64,000 bases of DNA from positions 1-64,000 of the forward strand of contig NZ_AZGA01000084.1 of assembly GCF_001436375.1 (NCBI RefSeq). The letters are read 5' to 3'. Shown here one piece after another: positions 7,352 through 17,058 of the stretch. A program made the translations under genes and the position numbers. The stretch comes from Agrilactobacillus composti DSM 18527 = JCM 14202. GTDB taxonomy: Bacteria; Bacillota; Bacilli; Lactobacillales; Lactobacillaceae. A model generated the notes under the pieces. It was not told the DNA's origin. It made no database searches and was given only the letters and a program-made list of their open reading frames with translations. Position 1 is the stretch's first letter. The number at the start of each line of letters is the position of its first letter.

Positions 7352-9007
7352 TTGGCAAGACATTGGTGGCAAGAAGCCGTCGTATATCAAATATATCCCC
7401 GGAGTTTTCAAGATTCTAATCAAGATGGGATTGGGGATTTACAAGGGATCATTAGGCACTTAGACTATTTAAAAAAATTAGGCGTGGATATTTTGTGGTT
7501 AAATCCAATCTATGCCTCACCTAATGATGACAATGGGTATGATATCAGTAATTATCAACAGATCATGAGCGATTTTGGCACCATGGCTGACTTTGACGAA
7601 TTACTCAAGCAGGCCCATGTTCGAGGATTGAAGATCATGATGGATTTAGTGGTGAACCACACCTCTGATGAACACCATTGGTTTGTGGAAAGCCGTAAAT
7701 CCGCTGATAATCCTTATCGGGACTATTATATTTGGCGCGATCCGGTGGCCGGCCACGCCCCGAATGACTGGCAGTCGGCTTTTTCAGGGTCAGCTTGGCA
7801 GCTGGATCGCCAGTCAGGCCAGTATTATCTGCATATTTTTTCGAAAAAACAAGTGGATCTAAACTGGCGCAATAGCGACGTGCGGCAAAGTATTTTCAAG
7901 ATGATGAATTGGTGGGTGGACAAGGGGATCGATGGCTTTCGCATGGATGTCATTAACTTGATTGCCAAACCCCAAGATTTCACCAGTACGGCTACCAGTG
8001 CCATTAGCGCTGTAGCCAATGGCGAACATGTCCATGAATATCTCCGGGAAATGAATGATGCCGTTTTATCCAAGGCCGATTTAATGACCGTGGGGGAGAC
8101 ACCAGACGTGACCCCACTGGATGGTATCAAGTATGCGGGCTTTGATCGCCATGAATTAAACATGATTTTCCAATTTGAACACATGGGGGTGGATTTAGAC
8201 CCGGAATTAGGCCGCTTTAAAACCCATCCCTTTAAGTTGTCCACCCTCAAGGCAATCATGAGCAAATGGCAGACGCAATTGGGGCAAAAGGCCTGGAATG
8301 CCTTATATTGGAATAACCATGATCAACCCCGGGTGGTTTCTAGATTTGGGGATGACCGCCCAGCTTATCGGGTACTCGCCGCGAAGATGTTGGGCCTGGT
8401 CCTTCATTATCAACAAGGCACGCCCTATATTTATCAAGGCGAAGAAATTGGGATGACCAATGCCTATAATTTTAAAACCATCGATGATTATCAAGATATC
8501 GAAGCGTTGAATGGCTATCAGGACTTGGTGTCCACCAAGCACGTGTTGACCCCAGAACAAGCCATCACAGCTTTACAGGCCCAAAGTCGTGATAATGCCC
8601 GCACCCCAATGCAATGGGATGCCACGGCTAATGCCGGTTTCACGGCGGCTGGTATCACGCCGTGGTTGGGGCTAAATGACAACTATCAAACCATCAATGT
8701 AGCTCAAGCTTTGGCGGATAAAAAATCGATTTTTTATTGCTATCAGCGTATGAATCAATTACGCCGCCAGTATCCGATTATTATTTATGGGGATTATCAG
8801 CTCTTAGATCCTGAAGATGAACAAGTTTGGGCCTATCAACGCCATTTTGAAGGGCAAACCTTGCTGGTGGTAGCCAATTTCACGACCCAAACTTTAATTA
8901 GAACCTTTTCAAGTGATTTGGCCCAAGCCAAATTATTGCAAAGTAACTATGAAGATGATGCCAAAACCACCTTGCGGCCTTATGAAGCCAAGGTTTATCT
9001 TTATTAA
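7352..9007 (+). CDS. GH13 alpha-glucosidase (oligo-1,6-glucosidase / glucan alpha-1,6-glucosidase type)
   Basis: A 551-residue cytoplasmic GH13 enzyme opening with WWQEAVVYQIYPRSF, the usual start of the oligo-1,6-glucosidase group. Region I DLVVNHTSDEH, region II GFRMDVI (nucleophile Asp), the acid/base Glu in TVGETP and region IV WNNHDQPR are all visible. The Val after region II Asp (MDVI) and the QGEEIGM segment suit alpha-1,6 activity on isomaltose-like sugars or short glucans. The start is TTG 7352, six bases after GGAGGG; an upstream GTG at 7322 has no Shine-Dalgarno. It probably works on oligosaccharides delivered by transport or by glycogen breakdown. Confidence 0.9.
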   Translation: MARHWWQEAVVYQIYPRSFQDSNQDGIGDLQGIIRHLDYLKKLGVDILWLNPIYASPNDDNGYDISNYQQIMSDFGTMADFDELLKQAHVRGLKIMMDLVVNHTSDEHHWFVESRKSADNPYRDYYIWRDPVAGHAPNDWQSAFSGSAWQLDRQSGQYYLHIFSKKQVDLNWRNSDVRQSIFKMMNWWVDKGIDGFRMDVINLIAKPQDFTSTATSAISAVANGEHVHEYLREMNDAVLSKADLMTVGETPDVTPLDGIKYAGFDRHELNMIFQFEHMGVDLDPELGRFKTHPFKLSTLKAIMSKWQTQLGQKAWNALYWNNHDQPRVVSRFGDDRPAYRVLAAKMLGLVLHYQQGTPYIYQGEEIGMTNAYNFKTIDDYQDIEALNGYQDLVSTKHVLTPEQAITALQAQSRDNARTPMQWDATANAGFTAAGITPWLGLNDNYQTINVAQALADKKSIFYCYQRMNQLRRQYPIIIYGDYQLLDPEDEQVWAYQRHFEGQTLLVVANFTTQTLIRTFSSDLAQAKLLQSNYEDDAKTTLRPYEAKVYLY

Positions 9008-9020
9008 GTGATATAGATTG

Positions 9021-9070
9021 AAAACAGTGACGCACAAGCAAATTTTCAAAATTGTGACGAACTGTTTTTT
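9021..9070 (+). terminator. Terminator after the alpha-glucosidase gene
   Basis: Outer stem AAAACAGT (9021-9028) / ACTGTTTT (9061-9068), inner stem CACAA / TTGTG, then a T-run. The same stretch contains AGTGAC and GTGACG spaced by 22 bases, resembling BusR half-sites (see findings). Confidence 0.6.
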
Positions 9071-9095
9071 CATTTTATGAAATAATAGGTATAAT
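9067..9095 (+). promoter_or_regulatory. Promoter of busR
   Basis: TTTTCA (9067-9072), 17-bp spacer, TATAAT (9090-9095). GGAGG at 9116-9120 precedes the ATG at 9131. Confidence 0.65.
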
Positions 9096-9130
9096 ACTAG
9101 TTAAAAGTAAAACTTGGAGGTTTAAAAATT

Positions 9131-9757
9131 ATGTCTGGGATCAAACAAAATCAATTAGCGCGCTATCAACAAATTGCATTGGACATTGCCAGCCGGATCA
9201 TTAACCAGGAGTACCCTATTGGCACAAAGATTCACGCTCGTTCTACGATTGCCAATACATATCAGGTATCGCCTGAAACTGCCCGGAAGGCTATCAAGAT
9301 GTTGGGAGATCTAAAAATTGTTGAAGCCAAACGGGGCAGTGGTTTTTACGTGTCCTCCATCGAAAACGCCGGAAACTTCCTGGATCAATTTAGTAATGTT
9401 AAAACCTTAAAGGATTTAAAAAATGATATTCAAAACATCATGGCCCGCCAAGCTGAGGATTACCGGCAATTAGCCGAGTTAATGAATCAATTTGTGGACC
9501 AGACCCAACGGTTTAATTCAGTTAGCCCCCTGGTGCCTTTCCAATATGAAATTGGGGCTAAGAGTCCGCATTTAAATAAGTCCATTGGTGAATTACAATT
9601 GTGGCAAAATACCACCGCTACGATTGTCGCCGTGCGCCAAGGTGGGCAATTGAAAGTTTCACCAGGCCCTTACGCCGTTTTAAATGCCGGCGATACCATT
9701 TTCTTTGTGGGGGCGGAAACTTCCTTACAACAAGTGCAAAGTTTCTTTGCCGGCTGA
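9131..9757 (+). CDS. busR: BusR-type c-di-AMP responsive repressor (GntR HTH plus RCK_C/TrkA_C)
   Basis: A 208-residue regulator. Residues 8-75 form a GntR winged helix-turn-helix (STIANTYQVSPETARKAIKML). A coiled-coil-like linker follows at about 85-125, and residues about 135-208 form an RCK_C (TrkA_C) domain, with GDTIFFVGAET at the end. This combination defines BusR, which in Lactococcus and Streptococcus binds c-di-AMP through RCK_C and represses the betaine importer genes busAB. Those genes follow directly here, so the assignment is firm by family and context. A bipartite operator sits on the busA promoter. Confidence 0.93.
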   Translation: MSGIKQNQLARYQQIALDIASRIINQEYPIGTKIHARSTIANTYQVSPETARKAIKMLGDLKIVEAKRGSGFYVSSIENAGNFLDQFSNVKTLKDLKNDIQNIMARQAEDYRQLAELMNQFVDQTQRFNSVSPLVPFQYEIGAKSPHLNKSIGELQLWQNTTATIVAVRQGGQLKVSPGPYAVLNAGDTIFFVGAETSLQQVQSFFAG

Positions 9758-9818
9758 GCACTTTTTCTCGTAAAAAGCAGCAAACAAAATTAATCTTAAA
9801 AATTATTTTTGTTTTTCA

Positions 9819-9826
9819 AAAGTGAC
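9819..9826 (+). promoter_or_regulatory. Isolated BusR-like half-site
   Basis: AAAGTGAC matches one half of the operator at 9928-9965 exactly (reverse complement of GTCACTTT). No partner is found 22 bases away, so its role is uncertain. Confidence 0.3.
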
Positions 9827-9922
9827 CACATGATTCATGACTAGTGTTGGTATAATAAGGATTTGTGGTGTTTATTTCATGAAAGTGGCCGGCAAATGGG
9901 CCATAAATGACATGCCGTAGAT

Positions 9923-9951
9923 TTGACAAAGTGCCAATACACATATAATAT
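9923..9951 (+). promoter_or_regulatory. Promoter of busAB
   Basis: TTGACA (9923-9928), 17-bp spacer, TAATAT (9946-9951). A second possible -10, TATAAT at 9851-9856, has no good -35. Confidence 0.75.
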
Positions 9952-9965
9952 GATTAAGTCACTTT
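9928..9965 (+). promoter_or_regulatory. Bipartite BusR operator over the busA promoter
   Basis: AAAGTGCC (9928-9935) and GTCACTTT (9958-9965) form an inverted pair separated by exactly 22 bases. The pair straddles the -10 box and touches the end of the -35. Known BusR proteins use two half-sites of the AGTGAC/GTCACT kind held at a fixed distance, so repression of busAB by promoter occlusion is the natural reading. Confidence 0.75.
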
Positions 9966-10005
9966 CGCACGAATGTTTTTTATCCAAGAAAGGGAGGCTA
10001 TTAAT

Positions 10006-11208
10006 TTGCCAATCGTTAACGTAGAACATTTATCCAAGATATTCGGCAAGCGGGTTAAACCTGCTTTAAGTATGATTCGGGCTAAAAAGTCCAAAACTGA
10101 AATTTTAAAAGCAACTGGGGCCACTGTTGGGGTCTATGATGCCAATTTCACCGTTGAAAAGGGTGAAATATTCGTCATCATGGGCTTGTCCGGTAGTGGG
10201 AAGTCCACCTTGATCCGCTTGATCAATCGCTTGATCACGCCCACCACAGGATCCATTTACATTGATGGGGATGACATCGCCAAGATGGACAAGGAAGCTT
10301 TGATCAAAGCGCGGCGGGATAAAATGAGCATGGTGTTTCAAAACTTTGCCCTATTCCCCAATCGCACGATTTTAGACAACACCGCTTATGGGTTGGAAAT
10401 CAAAAAAGTTCCTAAAGAAGAACGGGAAGCTAAAGCCAAGGCGGTTTTAGAAGATATGGGCTTAACAGCATTTATCGACCAGTATCCTGACCAACTTTCT
10501 GGGGGGATGCAACAGCGGGTGGGCTTAGCCCGGGCACTGACTAACGATCCAGAAGTACTGCTCATGGACGAAGCTTTCTCAGCGCTAGATCCCTTGATTC
10601 GCCATGAAATGCAAGACGAATTATTGGACCTACAAGCCCGTTTGAAAAAAACCATTATCTTTATTACCCATGATTTAAACGAAGCTTTACGCATTGGTGA
10701 TCGTATTTTGATCATGAAAGACGGTCAAGTCATGCAAGTGGGCACGGGTGAAGAAATCCTGACCCATCCTAGCAATGACTATGTCCGCACCTTTACCCGG
10801 GATGTGGATTTTTCTAAGGTCCTCACCGCCCAAAATATTATGATTCCAGCCTTTACCATTAATTTGGACAAAGAAGGACCTAATATTGCCCTGCGGCGCA
10901 TGCGCCATGAAGAGGTCAGTATGTTAGTGGCTGTGGATAGTCAACGCCACCTCAAGGGTGTGATCAATGCCGAGGATGCTGTAGAAGCTCGGAAACAAAA
11001 TAAACCATTGACGGACTTCATTGATATGAAGATCCCCACCATTCAAAAAGATACTTTGGTCAATGATATTTTCAAAGTTATCAACAATTCCCCAACACCA
11101 GTAGTTGTTACTGAAAATGATCGGGTCGTGGGTGTCGTGATCCGAGGTAGTGTCATTGATGCCTTGACGGAAGATGAAGAAGAGGAGGCCAACGCTGATA
11201 ATGAATAG
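10006..11208 (+). CDS. busA: Glycine betaine ABC transporter, ATP-binding subunit with tandem CBS domains
   Basis: A 400-residue ProV/OpuAA/BusAA-type ATPase. Walker [10 protein letters not shown] is near residue 60, the ABC signature LSGGMQQR near 165 and Walker B VLLMDEA near 185. The C-terminal 130 residues form two CBS domains that in OpuA-type systems sense ionic strength or c-di-AMP. The start is TTG 10006 with GGGAGG eight bases upstream; an earlier ATG at 9973 lacks a ribosome binding site. It overlaps busB by 8 bases. Imports compatible solutes under osmotic stress. Confidence 0.93.
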   Translation: MPIVNVEHLSKIFGKRVKPALSMIRAKKSKTEILKATGATVGVYDANFTVEKGEIFVIMGLSGSGKSTLIRLINRLITPTTGSIYIDGDDIAKMDKEALIKARRDKMSMVFQNFALFPNRTILDNTAYGLEIKKVPKEEREAKAKAVLEDMGLTAFIDQYPDQLSGGMQQRVGLARALTNDPEVLLMDEAFSALDPLIRHEMQDELLDLQARLKKTIIFITHDLNEALRIGDRILIMKDGQVMQVGTGEEILTHPSNDYVRTFTRDVDFSKVLTAQNIMIPAFTINLDKEGPNIALRRMRHEEVSMLVAVDSQRHLKGVINAEDAVEARKQNKPLTDFIDMKIPTIQKDTLVNDIFKVINNSPTPVVVTENDRVVGVVIRGSVIDALTEDEEEEANADNE

Positions 11209-12946
11209 TTTATGGTTAACCGCTAAATTACCGGTGGCCGATTGGGTTGAAAAAATTACCGATTGGCTCACCAACAACTGGGCTGGCTTATTCAATGTAT
11301 TACAAGTCATCGGTCAAAAACTGATGAATGGCATTACCAATGGCTTAGTGGCCGTGCCACCCTTTGTGTTTATTATTATTTTGACCTTGGCCGCGTTTGT
11401 GATTTCTAAAAAGCGCTGGGGTTTGACGTTATTTACCTTGATTGGGCTGTTATATATCTATAACCAAGGCCTGTGGCAGGACTTGATGAACACCTTGACT
11501 TTGGTGCTTTTATCTAGTGTTTTGTCCATCATCATCGGGGTACCTACGGGCATCTGGATGGCTAAAAGTGATAAGGCTAAAGCCGTCATCACCCCTATCT
11601 TAGATTTCATGCAGACCATGCCCGGTTTTGTTTACTTGATTCCAGCTGTTGCCTTCTTTGGCATTGGGATCGTACCTGGTTTGTTTGCGTCAATCATCTT
11701 TGCCCTGCCACCAACAGTGCGGATGACCAACTTAGGGATCCGCGATGTGCCTAAGGACTTAACTGAAGCCGCAGATTCCTTTGGGAGTACTGGTTGGCAG
11801 AAATTAACAAAAGTCGAATTACCTCTTGCCAAGGGGACCATTATGGCAGGAATCAACCAAACCACTATGTTAGCTTTATCCATGGTTGTCATCGCCTCTA
11901 TGATCGGTGCACCTGGTCTTGGGCGCGGTGTGTTACAAGCCTTACAACGGGCGCAAGTCGGTGTGGGATTTGTCAATGGGTTAGCACTAGTGGTCTTAGC
12001 GATTATTATTGATCGCTTTACCCAATATTTGAATCAGCCAAAGGCTAACCGGAAACCCATGACCGCTAAAGAGAAGAAAACCCATCGGCAAAAATGGTTT
12101 GCTGGTATCGTGGCAGCTGTCGTGGTCTTGGTGGGTAGTGGCTTGATCAATACCCACACCAATCAAGCGGCCCAAACTAAAGGGACCGTGAACTTGGCCT
12201 ATATTAACTGGGATAGCGAAGTAGCCTCCACCAATGTGATTGCCCAAGCCTTGCGCCAAAAGGGCTATACTGTGGATCTAACCCCACTGGACAATGCAGT
12301 CGCCTGGGAGTCTGTGGCGAAGGGACAATCCGATGCCATGGTCAGTGCTTGGTTACCGAATACCCATAAGGCCCAATATAATAAATACAAAAAAGATTTA
12401 GTGAATTTAGGGCCAAATCTTGCCGGTGCCAAAGTTGGGTTTGTCGTACCTAAATACATGACCAATGTGAATTCAATGACTGATTTAACCGACCAAGCCA
12501 ATAAAACCATTACCGGGATCGAACCCGGTGCTGGGGAAATGGCAGCCGCTGAAACGACCTTGAAGACTTATCCAAACTTAAAGGGCTGGAAATTATCCGC
12601 TTCTTCTTCAGGAGCCATGACGGCCGCTTTAAGTAAGGCTTATGCGGCTAAACAACCCATTGTGGTCACCGGCTGGTCACCCCATTGGATGTTTAGCAAG
12701 TACTATTTGAAATACCTCAAAGATCCCAAGGGGACCATGGGTAAGAGTGAGAATATCAATACCATGGTCCGCAAAGGCTTGAAACAAGATCAACCAGAAG
12801 CTTACAAGATCTTGGATAACTTCCATTGGACAACGAAAGATATGGAATCCGTTATGTTAAAAATCAATAAGGGTGAAAAACCCCAACAAGCGGCCAAAGA
12901 TTGGATCAAAGCCAATCAAAGTCGTGTCAATGCTTGGTTTAAATAA
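11201..12946 (+). CDS. busB: Glycine betaine ABC transporter, fused permease and substrate-binding protein
   Basis: A 581-residue fusion. Residues about 45-275 are the membrane permease, with a ProW-type core [24 protein letters not shown] (shown in part). A further membrane helix near 305-320 leads into an extracellular OpuAC-type betaine-binding domain from about residue 335 to the end, with aromatic-rich segments such as TGWSPHWMF that form the ligand cage. This permease-binding fusion is typical of BusAB/OpuA in lactic acid bacteria. The ATG at 11201 overlaps the end of busA; GAGGAGG lies 12 bases upstream, slightly far. Confidence 0.93.
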   Translation: MNSLWLTAKLPVADWVEKITDWLTNNWAGLFNVLQVIGQKLMNGITNGLVAVPPFVFIIILTLAAFVISKKRWGLTLFTLIGLLYIYNQGLWQDLMNTLTLVLLSSVLSIIIGVPTGIWMAKSDKAKAVITPILDFMQTMPGFVYLIPAVAFFGIGIVPGLFASIIFALPPTVRMTNLGIRDVPKDLTEAADSFGSTGWQKLTKVELPLAKGTIMAGINQTTMLALSMVVIASMIGAPGLGRGVLQALQRAQVGVGFVNGLALVVLAIIIDRFTQYLNQPKANRKPMTAKEKKTHRQKWFAGIVAAVVVLVGSGLINTHTNQAAQTKGTVNLAYINWDSEVASTNVIAQALRQKGYTVDLTPLDNAVAWESVAKGQSDAMVSAWLPNTHKAQYNKYKKDLVNLGPNLAGAKVGFVVPKYMTNVNSMTDLTDQANKTITGIEPGAGEMAAAETTLKTYPNLKGWKLSASSSGAMTAALSKAYAAKQPIVVTGWSPHWMFSKYYLKYLKDPKGTMGKSENINTMVRKGLKQDQPEAYKILDNFHWTTKDMESVMLKINKGEKPQQAAKDWIKANQSRVNAWFK

Positions 12947-12964
12947 CCCTACATTTCAAAGAAT

Positions 12965-12996
12965 GGTCAATCACCCTGGTGGTGGTTGGCCTTTTT
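12965..12996 (+). terminator. Terminator of the busAB operon
   Basis: An 11-bp stem with two wobbles, GGTCAATCACC (12965-12975) / GGTGGTTGGCC (12981-12991), followed by TTTTT. Confidence 0.85.
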
Positions 12997-13101
12997 GAGT
13001 GGTTTCAGATGTTTAATAGATATTAAAACTAATTAAGTAGTTTCAAAAACTATGTTATGTGTTACAATGTCTATGTTATATATTTGAAAGGCGGCTTGAT
13101 C

Positions 13102-13965
13102 ATGACCGAAAAGATTGCATTGCTGGTAGATTCAGCATCTGACGTGCCTAAAGAAACTCTGGCGAAACATAAAAATATTGCCATCGTCCCGGAGACGATC
13201 GCTTTTGGTGATAAGATTTATCGAGATAGTGTGGACATTACACCGGATCAATTTTATCGTAAGTTACAAACAGCACCGGAATTGCCCAAATCGGCCTGTC
13301 CTGGCTTAGGCGCGGTTCAAACAGCCCTTGAGGATTTAGCAGCCCATGGCTATACTAATGTGATAGGGATCACTATTTCTAGCGGTTTATCAGCTGCTTA
13401 CAATGTATTTTGCCAAGCGGCGGATAATGTGAATAGTCTGCAAACCACCATTATCGATACTAAAAATATTGGTATCGGCAGCGGCTTATTTGCGGTCTAT
13501 GCCCAAGAGTTGATCGATCAGCAACTGCCTTACGCCACCATCGTGGCGCGCTTGCAAGCCGGCGTGGCCCCTAGTCGGATCTACTTTTACATCCCCACAT
13601 TGAAGTACTTACAAGCTGGGGGCCGCATTGGCAAGGTGGCAGGTCTATTAGGGTCGATTTTGCGGATCAAGCCAGTGATTTCTTGTAATCCCGATGGTAT
13701 TTATTACCCGTTATTTAAAGCCCGTTCCGAACCAAAAGCTATCGCTAAGATGATCGATTTAGCCGTAGCCCAGGTTAAGGCCCACCCCAATACCCGAATT
13801 GCCGTGGCAGAAGGGGATAACAAGCCATTACTGCAAAAAATTGTGGCTAGTTTGAAACAACGCTTACCGGCAATGACCAAAATTTACATTGGTAGTATTT
13901 CCCCAGTCCTTGGGGTCCATACTGGGCCGGGATTGGTAGGGATGGCTATTCAAGTAGGACAATAA
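13102..13965 (+). CDS. DegV family fatty-acid-binding protein
   Basis: A 287-residue cytoplasmic lipid-binding protein. DegV/FakB proteins present a fatty acid to the kinase FakA for incorporation of exogenous fatty acids into phospholipid. The family signature DSASDVP at the N-terminus, the SSGLSAAYN loop that holds the carboxylate, and LKYLQAGGRIGK are present. The start is ATG 13102, after AAAGGCGG. It is followed at 19 bases by the DUF1836 gene, probably on the same transcript. FakA is not in the window. Confidence 0.9.
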   Translation: MTEKIALLVDSASDVPKETLAKHKNIAIVPETIAFGDKIYRDSVDITPDQFYRKLQTAPELPKSACPGLGAVQTALEDLAAHGYTNVIGITISSGLSAAYNVFCQAADNVNSLQTTIIDTKNIGIGSGLFAVYAQELIDQQLPYATIVARLQAGVAPSRIYFYIPTLKYLQAGGRIGKVAGLLGSILRIKPVISCNPDGIYYPLFKARSEPKAIAKMIDLAVAQVKAHPNTRIAVAEGDNKPLLQKIVASLKQRLPAMTKIYIGSISPVLGVHTGPGLVGMAIQVGQ

Positions 13966-13984
13966 CAATAAGGACGTGATATGG

Positions 13985-14515
13985 TTGACACAACAAGCTT
14001 TAAAATTACCATTATGGGCGGACTTACCAGCGTTTGACTTACACTTAGATCAGCTGTTATTGCTGGTCAATGAGTATGTGGCACCAATCAGCGGTGAGGT
14101 CGTGACGAAGACCATGTTGCATAATTATTTTAAGCTCAAAATTATCGTACCCCCGGTGAAAAAACGATATGGCCGGGTACAATTGGCTGGCGCTATCGTG
14201 GTGGCGTTATTGAAAAGTGTTTTTGCCTTAGGTGAAATCAAACAAGGTTTTGACGTGGTCGCAAAAGGCCATGCGCCACAAAAGGCTTATGATAACTTTG
14301 CCGAAATCTTTAATCGCCAAACCTCTGCTAATACCCAACAAGTTGCACCGCATATTAGTGCCACGTCTAAAGACGTGGTAGATCAGTTGACCCAAGTCCA
14401 ATATGCGGCGGTGCAGGCCGTGTTATACTGGTTAGCTGCCAAGTCACAGTTACATGATTTGGTAGTGCCAGCCAAAGCTGCGCAAGATAAAAACGACCAA
14501 CGACCGGATGTGTAA
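13985..14515 (+). CDS. DUF1836 domain-containing protein
   Basis: A 176-residue protein. Residues about 20-110 match the DUF1836 pattern, a small helical domain with a possible helix-turn-helix (VTKTMLHNYFKLKIIVPPVKKRY). These Firmicute proteins are often annotated as putative regulators, with no proven function. The start is TTG 13985, ten bases after AAGGA; a GTG at 13976 is too close to that site. It probably forms an operon with the DegV gene. The C-terminus past residue 120 is rich in Gln and Ala and poorly conserved in character. Confidence 0.75.
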   Translation: MTQQALKLPLWADLPAFDLHLDQLLLLVNEYVAPISGEVVTKTMLHNYFKLKIIVPPVKKRYGRVQLAGAIVVALLKSVFALGEIKQGFDVVAKGHAPQKAYDNFAEIFNRQTSANTQQVAPHISATSKDVVDQLTQVQYAAVQAVLYWLAAKSQLHDLVVPAKAAQDKNDQRPDV

Positions 14516-14526
14516 GGTCGTTTTTT
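14489..14526 (+). terminator. Terminator of the DegV-DUF1836 unit
   Basis: Stem AAAAACGACC (14489-14498) / GGTCGTTTTT (14516-14525), partly inside the coding end of the DUF1836 gene, followed by T. Confidence 0.8.
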
Positions 14527-14630
14527 ATTGGCCAAATTTTTAAAATAATTCTAAATAACAACTTAGGGGAATCCCTACATTTTGAGCATCATAAACTGAC
14601 AATAGGCGTTAAATCCTGATATCATTGGGT

Positions 14631-14651
14631 TTTAACCGTTTTCATGAAAAC
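14631..14651. promoter_or_regulatory. Palindrome / cre-like site upstream of lutABC
   Basis: GTTTTCATGAAAAC (14638-14651) is a perfect 14-base palindrome. Overlapping it, 14631-14645 matches the reverse complement of the cre consensus WTGNAANCGNWNNCW with one mismatch. Repression of lactate use by CcpA, or by a local repressor, would make sense; neither is proven. Confidence 0.4.
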
Positions 14652-14762
14652 CCTTATCAGTTTTTAAAAGGCTGTCGTCTGCGCTACAATTGAAGTTATA
14701 AATATTGCACTCATTCTTAGATTGTTTTTATAAATTGTCTCAGGTGACTAGGAGGTATTCGG

Positions 14763-15527
14763 ATGAAAGTTGTTATTTTTTCAACCTGTGTGGTTGATTT
14801 AGAGTTCCCAAATGTGGGGATCGCGATGACTGAGGTTTTAGAACGCTTTGGCTGTGATTGCTATTTGCCGAAGGATCAGATTTGCTGTGGCCAGCCCACT
14901 TTTAATAGTGGTTATGCCAAAGGTACTCAGCGGGCATTTCGTAACCAAATCGACGCCTTGTTAAGCGTCGATGCGGATTATATTGTGGGCCCTGCTGGTT
15001 CTTGTGTGGCCATGATTCGGGAATTTCCTGAATTCATGAAAGATGATCCCCAATATGCAGACAAAGCAAGAGAAGTTGCCGCTAAGACTTTCGAATTCTC
15101 CCAATTTCTATGGCGGGTACTAGGGGTTGAAAATGCTGGGGCCGAACTTGATGGCCGGGCAACTTACCACCGGTCTTGCCATATGACGCGGCTGTTAGGT
15201 GAATCTGAATCACCTTATGCCTTGTTAGCCCATGTGAAGGGCTTGGAAATGATTCCTTTGGAAAATGCCCATGATTGCTGTGGCTTCGGGGGGACTTTCT
15301 CAGCGAAAGAACCAGAAATCTCCAGACAAATGGTGGATGCCAAAGTGGGCCATATCGTGGATACTGGTGCTGAAATTTTAATCAGCTGCGACCCAGGGTG
15401 TTTGATGAATATTGGGGGCCGGTTTAATCGCTTAGGCAAACCCATTAAGATCATGCACATCGCTGAAGTTCTCAACAGTAATGTGGATGAAAGCCGGATC
15501 AGCTACTTAAAACAAATGCCAGTTTAG
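14763..15527 (+). CDS. lutA: L-lactate utilisation Fe-S subunit LutA
   Basis: A 254-residue cytoplasmic protein with two cysteine-rich CCG-type cluster-binding modules: the first around CCGQPTFNSGY (residues 40-50) and the second around DCCGFGG near 175. LutABC together oxidise L-lactate to pyruvate and pass electrons on. The ATG follows TAGGAGG. First gene of lutA-lutB-lutC, with 23- and 14-base gaps. The family (YkgE/LutA) and gene order are unambiguous. Confidence 0.95.
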   Translation: MKVVIFSTCVVDLEFPNVGIAMTEVLERFGCDCYLPKDQICCGQPTFNSGYAKGTQRAFRNQIDALLSVDADYIVGPAGSCVAMIREFPEFMKDDPQYADKAREVAAKTFEFSQFLWRVLGVENAGAELDGRATYHRSCHMTRLLGESESPYALLAHVKGLEMIPLENAHDCCGFGGTFSAKEPEISRQMVDAKVGHIVDTGAEILISCDPGCLMNIGGRFNRLGKPIKIMHIAEVLNSNVDESRISYLKQMPV

Positions 15528-15550
15528 CAACAAAGGAGGAAAACTGAATT

Positions 15551-17044
15551 ATGGGAATTCAAACAAGTGATAAACCCTTATTAGAACGGGTCAAAGAATC
15601 TGAACAAGATAAATTCATGCAAGCCTCTGTTGCAAAGTCTCAAGATGCCCAACACATTAAACGTGAAGACTCACGGGCACTCTTAGGCAACTGGGAACAA
15701 TGGCGAGAATTAGGTGAACAAATCCGCCAACGGGCGTTGAAATATTTACCAGATTACTTGGAACAGTTTAGTGATAATGTCGAAAAGAATGGCGGGGATG
15801 TCTTCTTTGCGGCCACTGAAGAAGAGGCTGTAGACTATATTCAAAAAGTCGTTAAAGAAACTGGCGCCAAACGTATCGTGAAATCCAAATCCATGGTGAC
15901 TACAGAAATTGATTTAGACAAGCGGCTGTTGGCCATGAATCAGGGTCTCCAATTGATGGAAACCGACTTGGCGGAATTTATTTTACAAGAAGATGACTGG
16001 GCCGAGCCTACCCATATCGTGTTCCCAGCGCTGAGTAAAAATCGGGATCAAGTGCGGGAAATCTTTATGAAACTGGGCTATGAAGGGGATAATGATCCCA
16101 TGCACTTGGCCAGATTCGCCCGGAAATATCTCCGGGAATATTTCCTGAAATCTGATCTAGGAATTACTGGCTGTAACTTTGCCGTAGCTGATAATGGTAT
16201 GATCAATTTAGTTACCAACGAAGGGAATGCCGATTTAACCATGGCGATCCCTAAGACGCAAATCGTCGTCATGGGGATGGAACGGATCGTCCCAACCATG
16301 AATGATGCGGAAATTTTAGATAATATGCTGTGCCGGAGTGCCGTGGGGCAAAAATTAACCAGTTATGTGACCTTTGAAAAAGGCCAAGTCGCCGGTGAAA
16401 CCGATGGCCCAGAACATTTTCACGTGGTCATTGTGGATAATAACCGCTCCCGGGCTTTGGGTTCTGAATTCCAGTCTATTTTGCAATGTATCCGGTGTGG
16501 GGCTTGTATGAATGTTTGCCCAGTTTACCGGCACATTGGCGGGCACGGTTATGGTTCGATTTATCCTGGACCATTGGGTGCCGTATTATCCCCAATTTTG
16601 GGGGGCTATCAAGCCTTTCAAGAATTACCATATGCTTCTAGTTTGTGTGGCGCTTGTACAGAGGTTTGTCCGGTTAAAATTCCATTGCATAAATTATTGA
16701 TTGAACACCGCCGGATCATCACGGATCAACGGCATATGCAACACGGTCTGAACAACTTGATGATGGAGGCCATTGGCATTGGGACTGGGTTCCCATGGTT
16801 ATTTAGAACGGCTGTCCGCTTTGGCCATTTAGGTTTGAAACCATTGGCCAGCAAGGGAGAAGTTCACGCTGAAAACTTTATTAAACCAGAAGGCTCTGTT
16901 AAAGGCGGCCCTGGTTTAGTCGGCGGTTGGGCGGATGTGCGGGACTTGCCACTGCCACCTAAGAACAAGGATAGCTTTAGACAGTGGTTTGCCAAACATA
17001 AGGAAAACCAACCTAAACCCGGCGACCAAAAGGCCAATCAATAA
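15551..17044 (+). CDS. lutB: L-lactate utilisation Fe-S subunit LutB
   Basis: A 497-residue protein. The N-terminal LUD domain spans about residues 70-300. Two [4Fe-4S] ferredoxin motifs follow, CIRCGACMNVCPV near residue 315 and CGACTEVCPV near 370. This is the central electron-transfer subunit of the lactate oxidase complex. AAAGGAGG precedes the ATG. Length and domain order match Bacillus LutB (YvfW). Confidence 0.95.
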   Translation: MGIQTSDKPLLERVKESEQDKFMQASVAKSQDAQHIKREDSRALLGNWEQWRELGEQIRQRALKYLPDYLEQFSDNVEKNGGDVFFAATEEEAVDYIQKVVKETGAKRIVKSKSMVTTEIDLDKRLLAMNQGLQLMETDLAEFILQEDDWAEPTHIVFPALSKNRDQVREIFMKLGYEGDNDPMHLARFARKYLREYFLKSDLGITGCNFAVADNGMINLVTNEGNADLTMAIPKTQIVVMGMERIVPTMNDAEILDNMLCRSAVGQKLTSYVTFEKGQVAGETDGPEHFHVVIVDNNRSRALGSEFQSILQCIRCGACMNVCPVYRHIGGHGYGSIYPGPLGAVLSPILGGYQAFQELPYASSLCGACTEVCPVKIPLHKLLIEHRRIITDQRHMQHGLNNLMMEAIGIGTGFPWLFRTAVRFGHLGLKPLASKGEVHAENFIKPEGSVKGGPGLVGGWADVRDLPLPPKNKDSFRQWFAKHKENQPKPGDQKANQ

Positions 17045-17058
17045 GGAGGGCATCGTCC

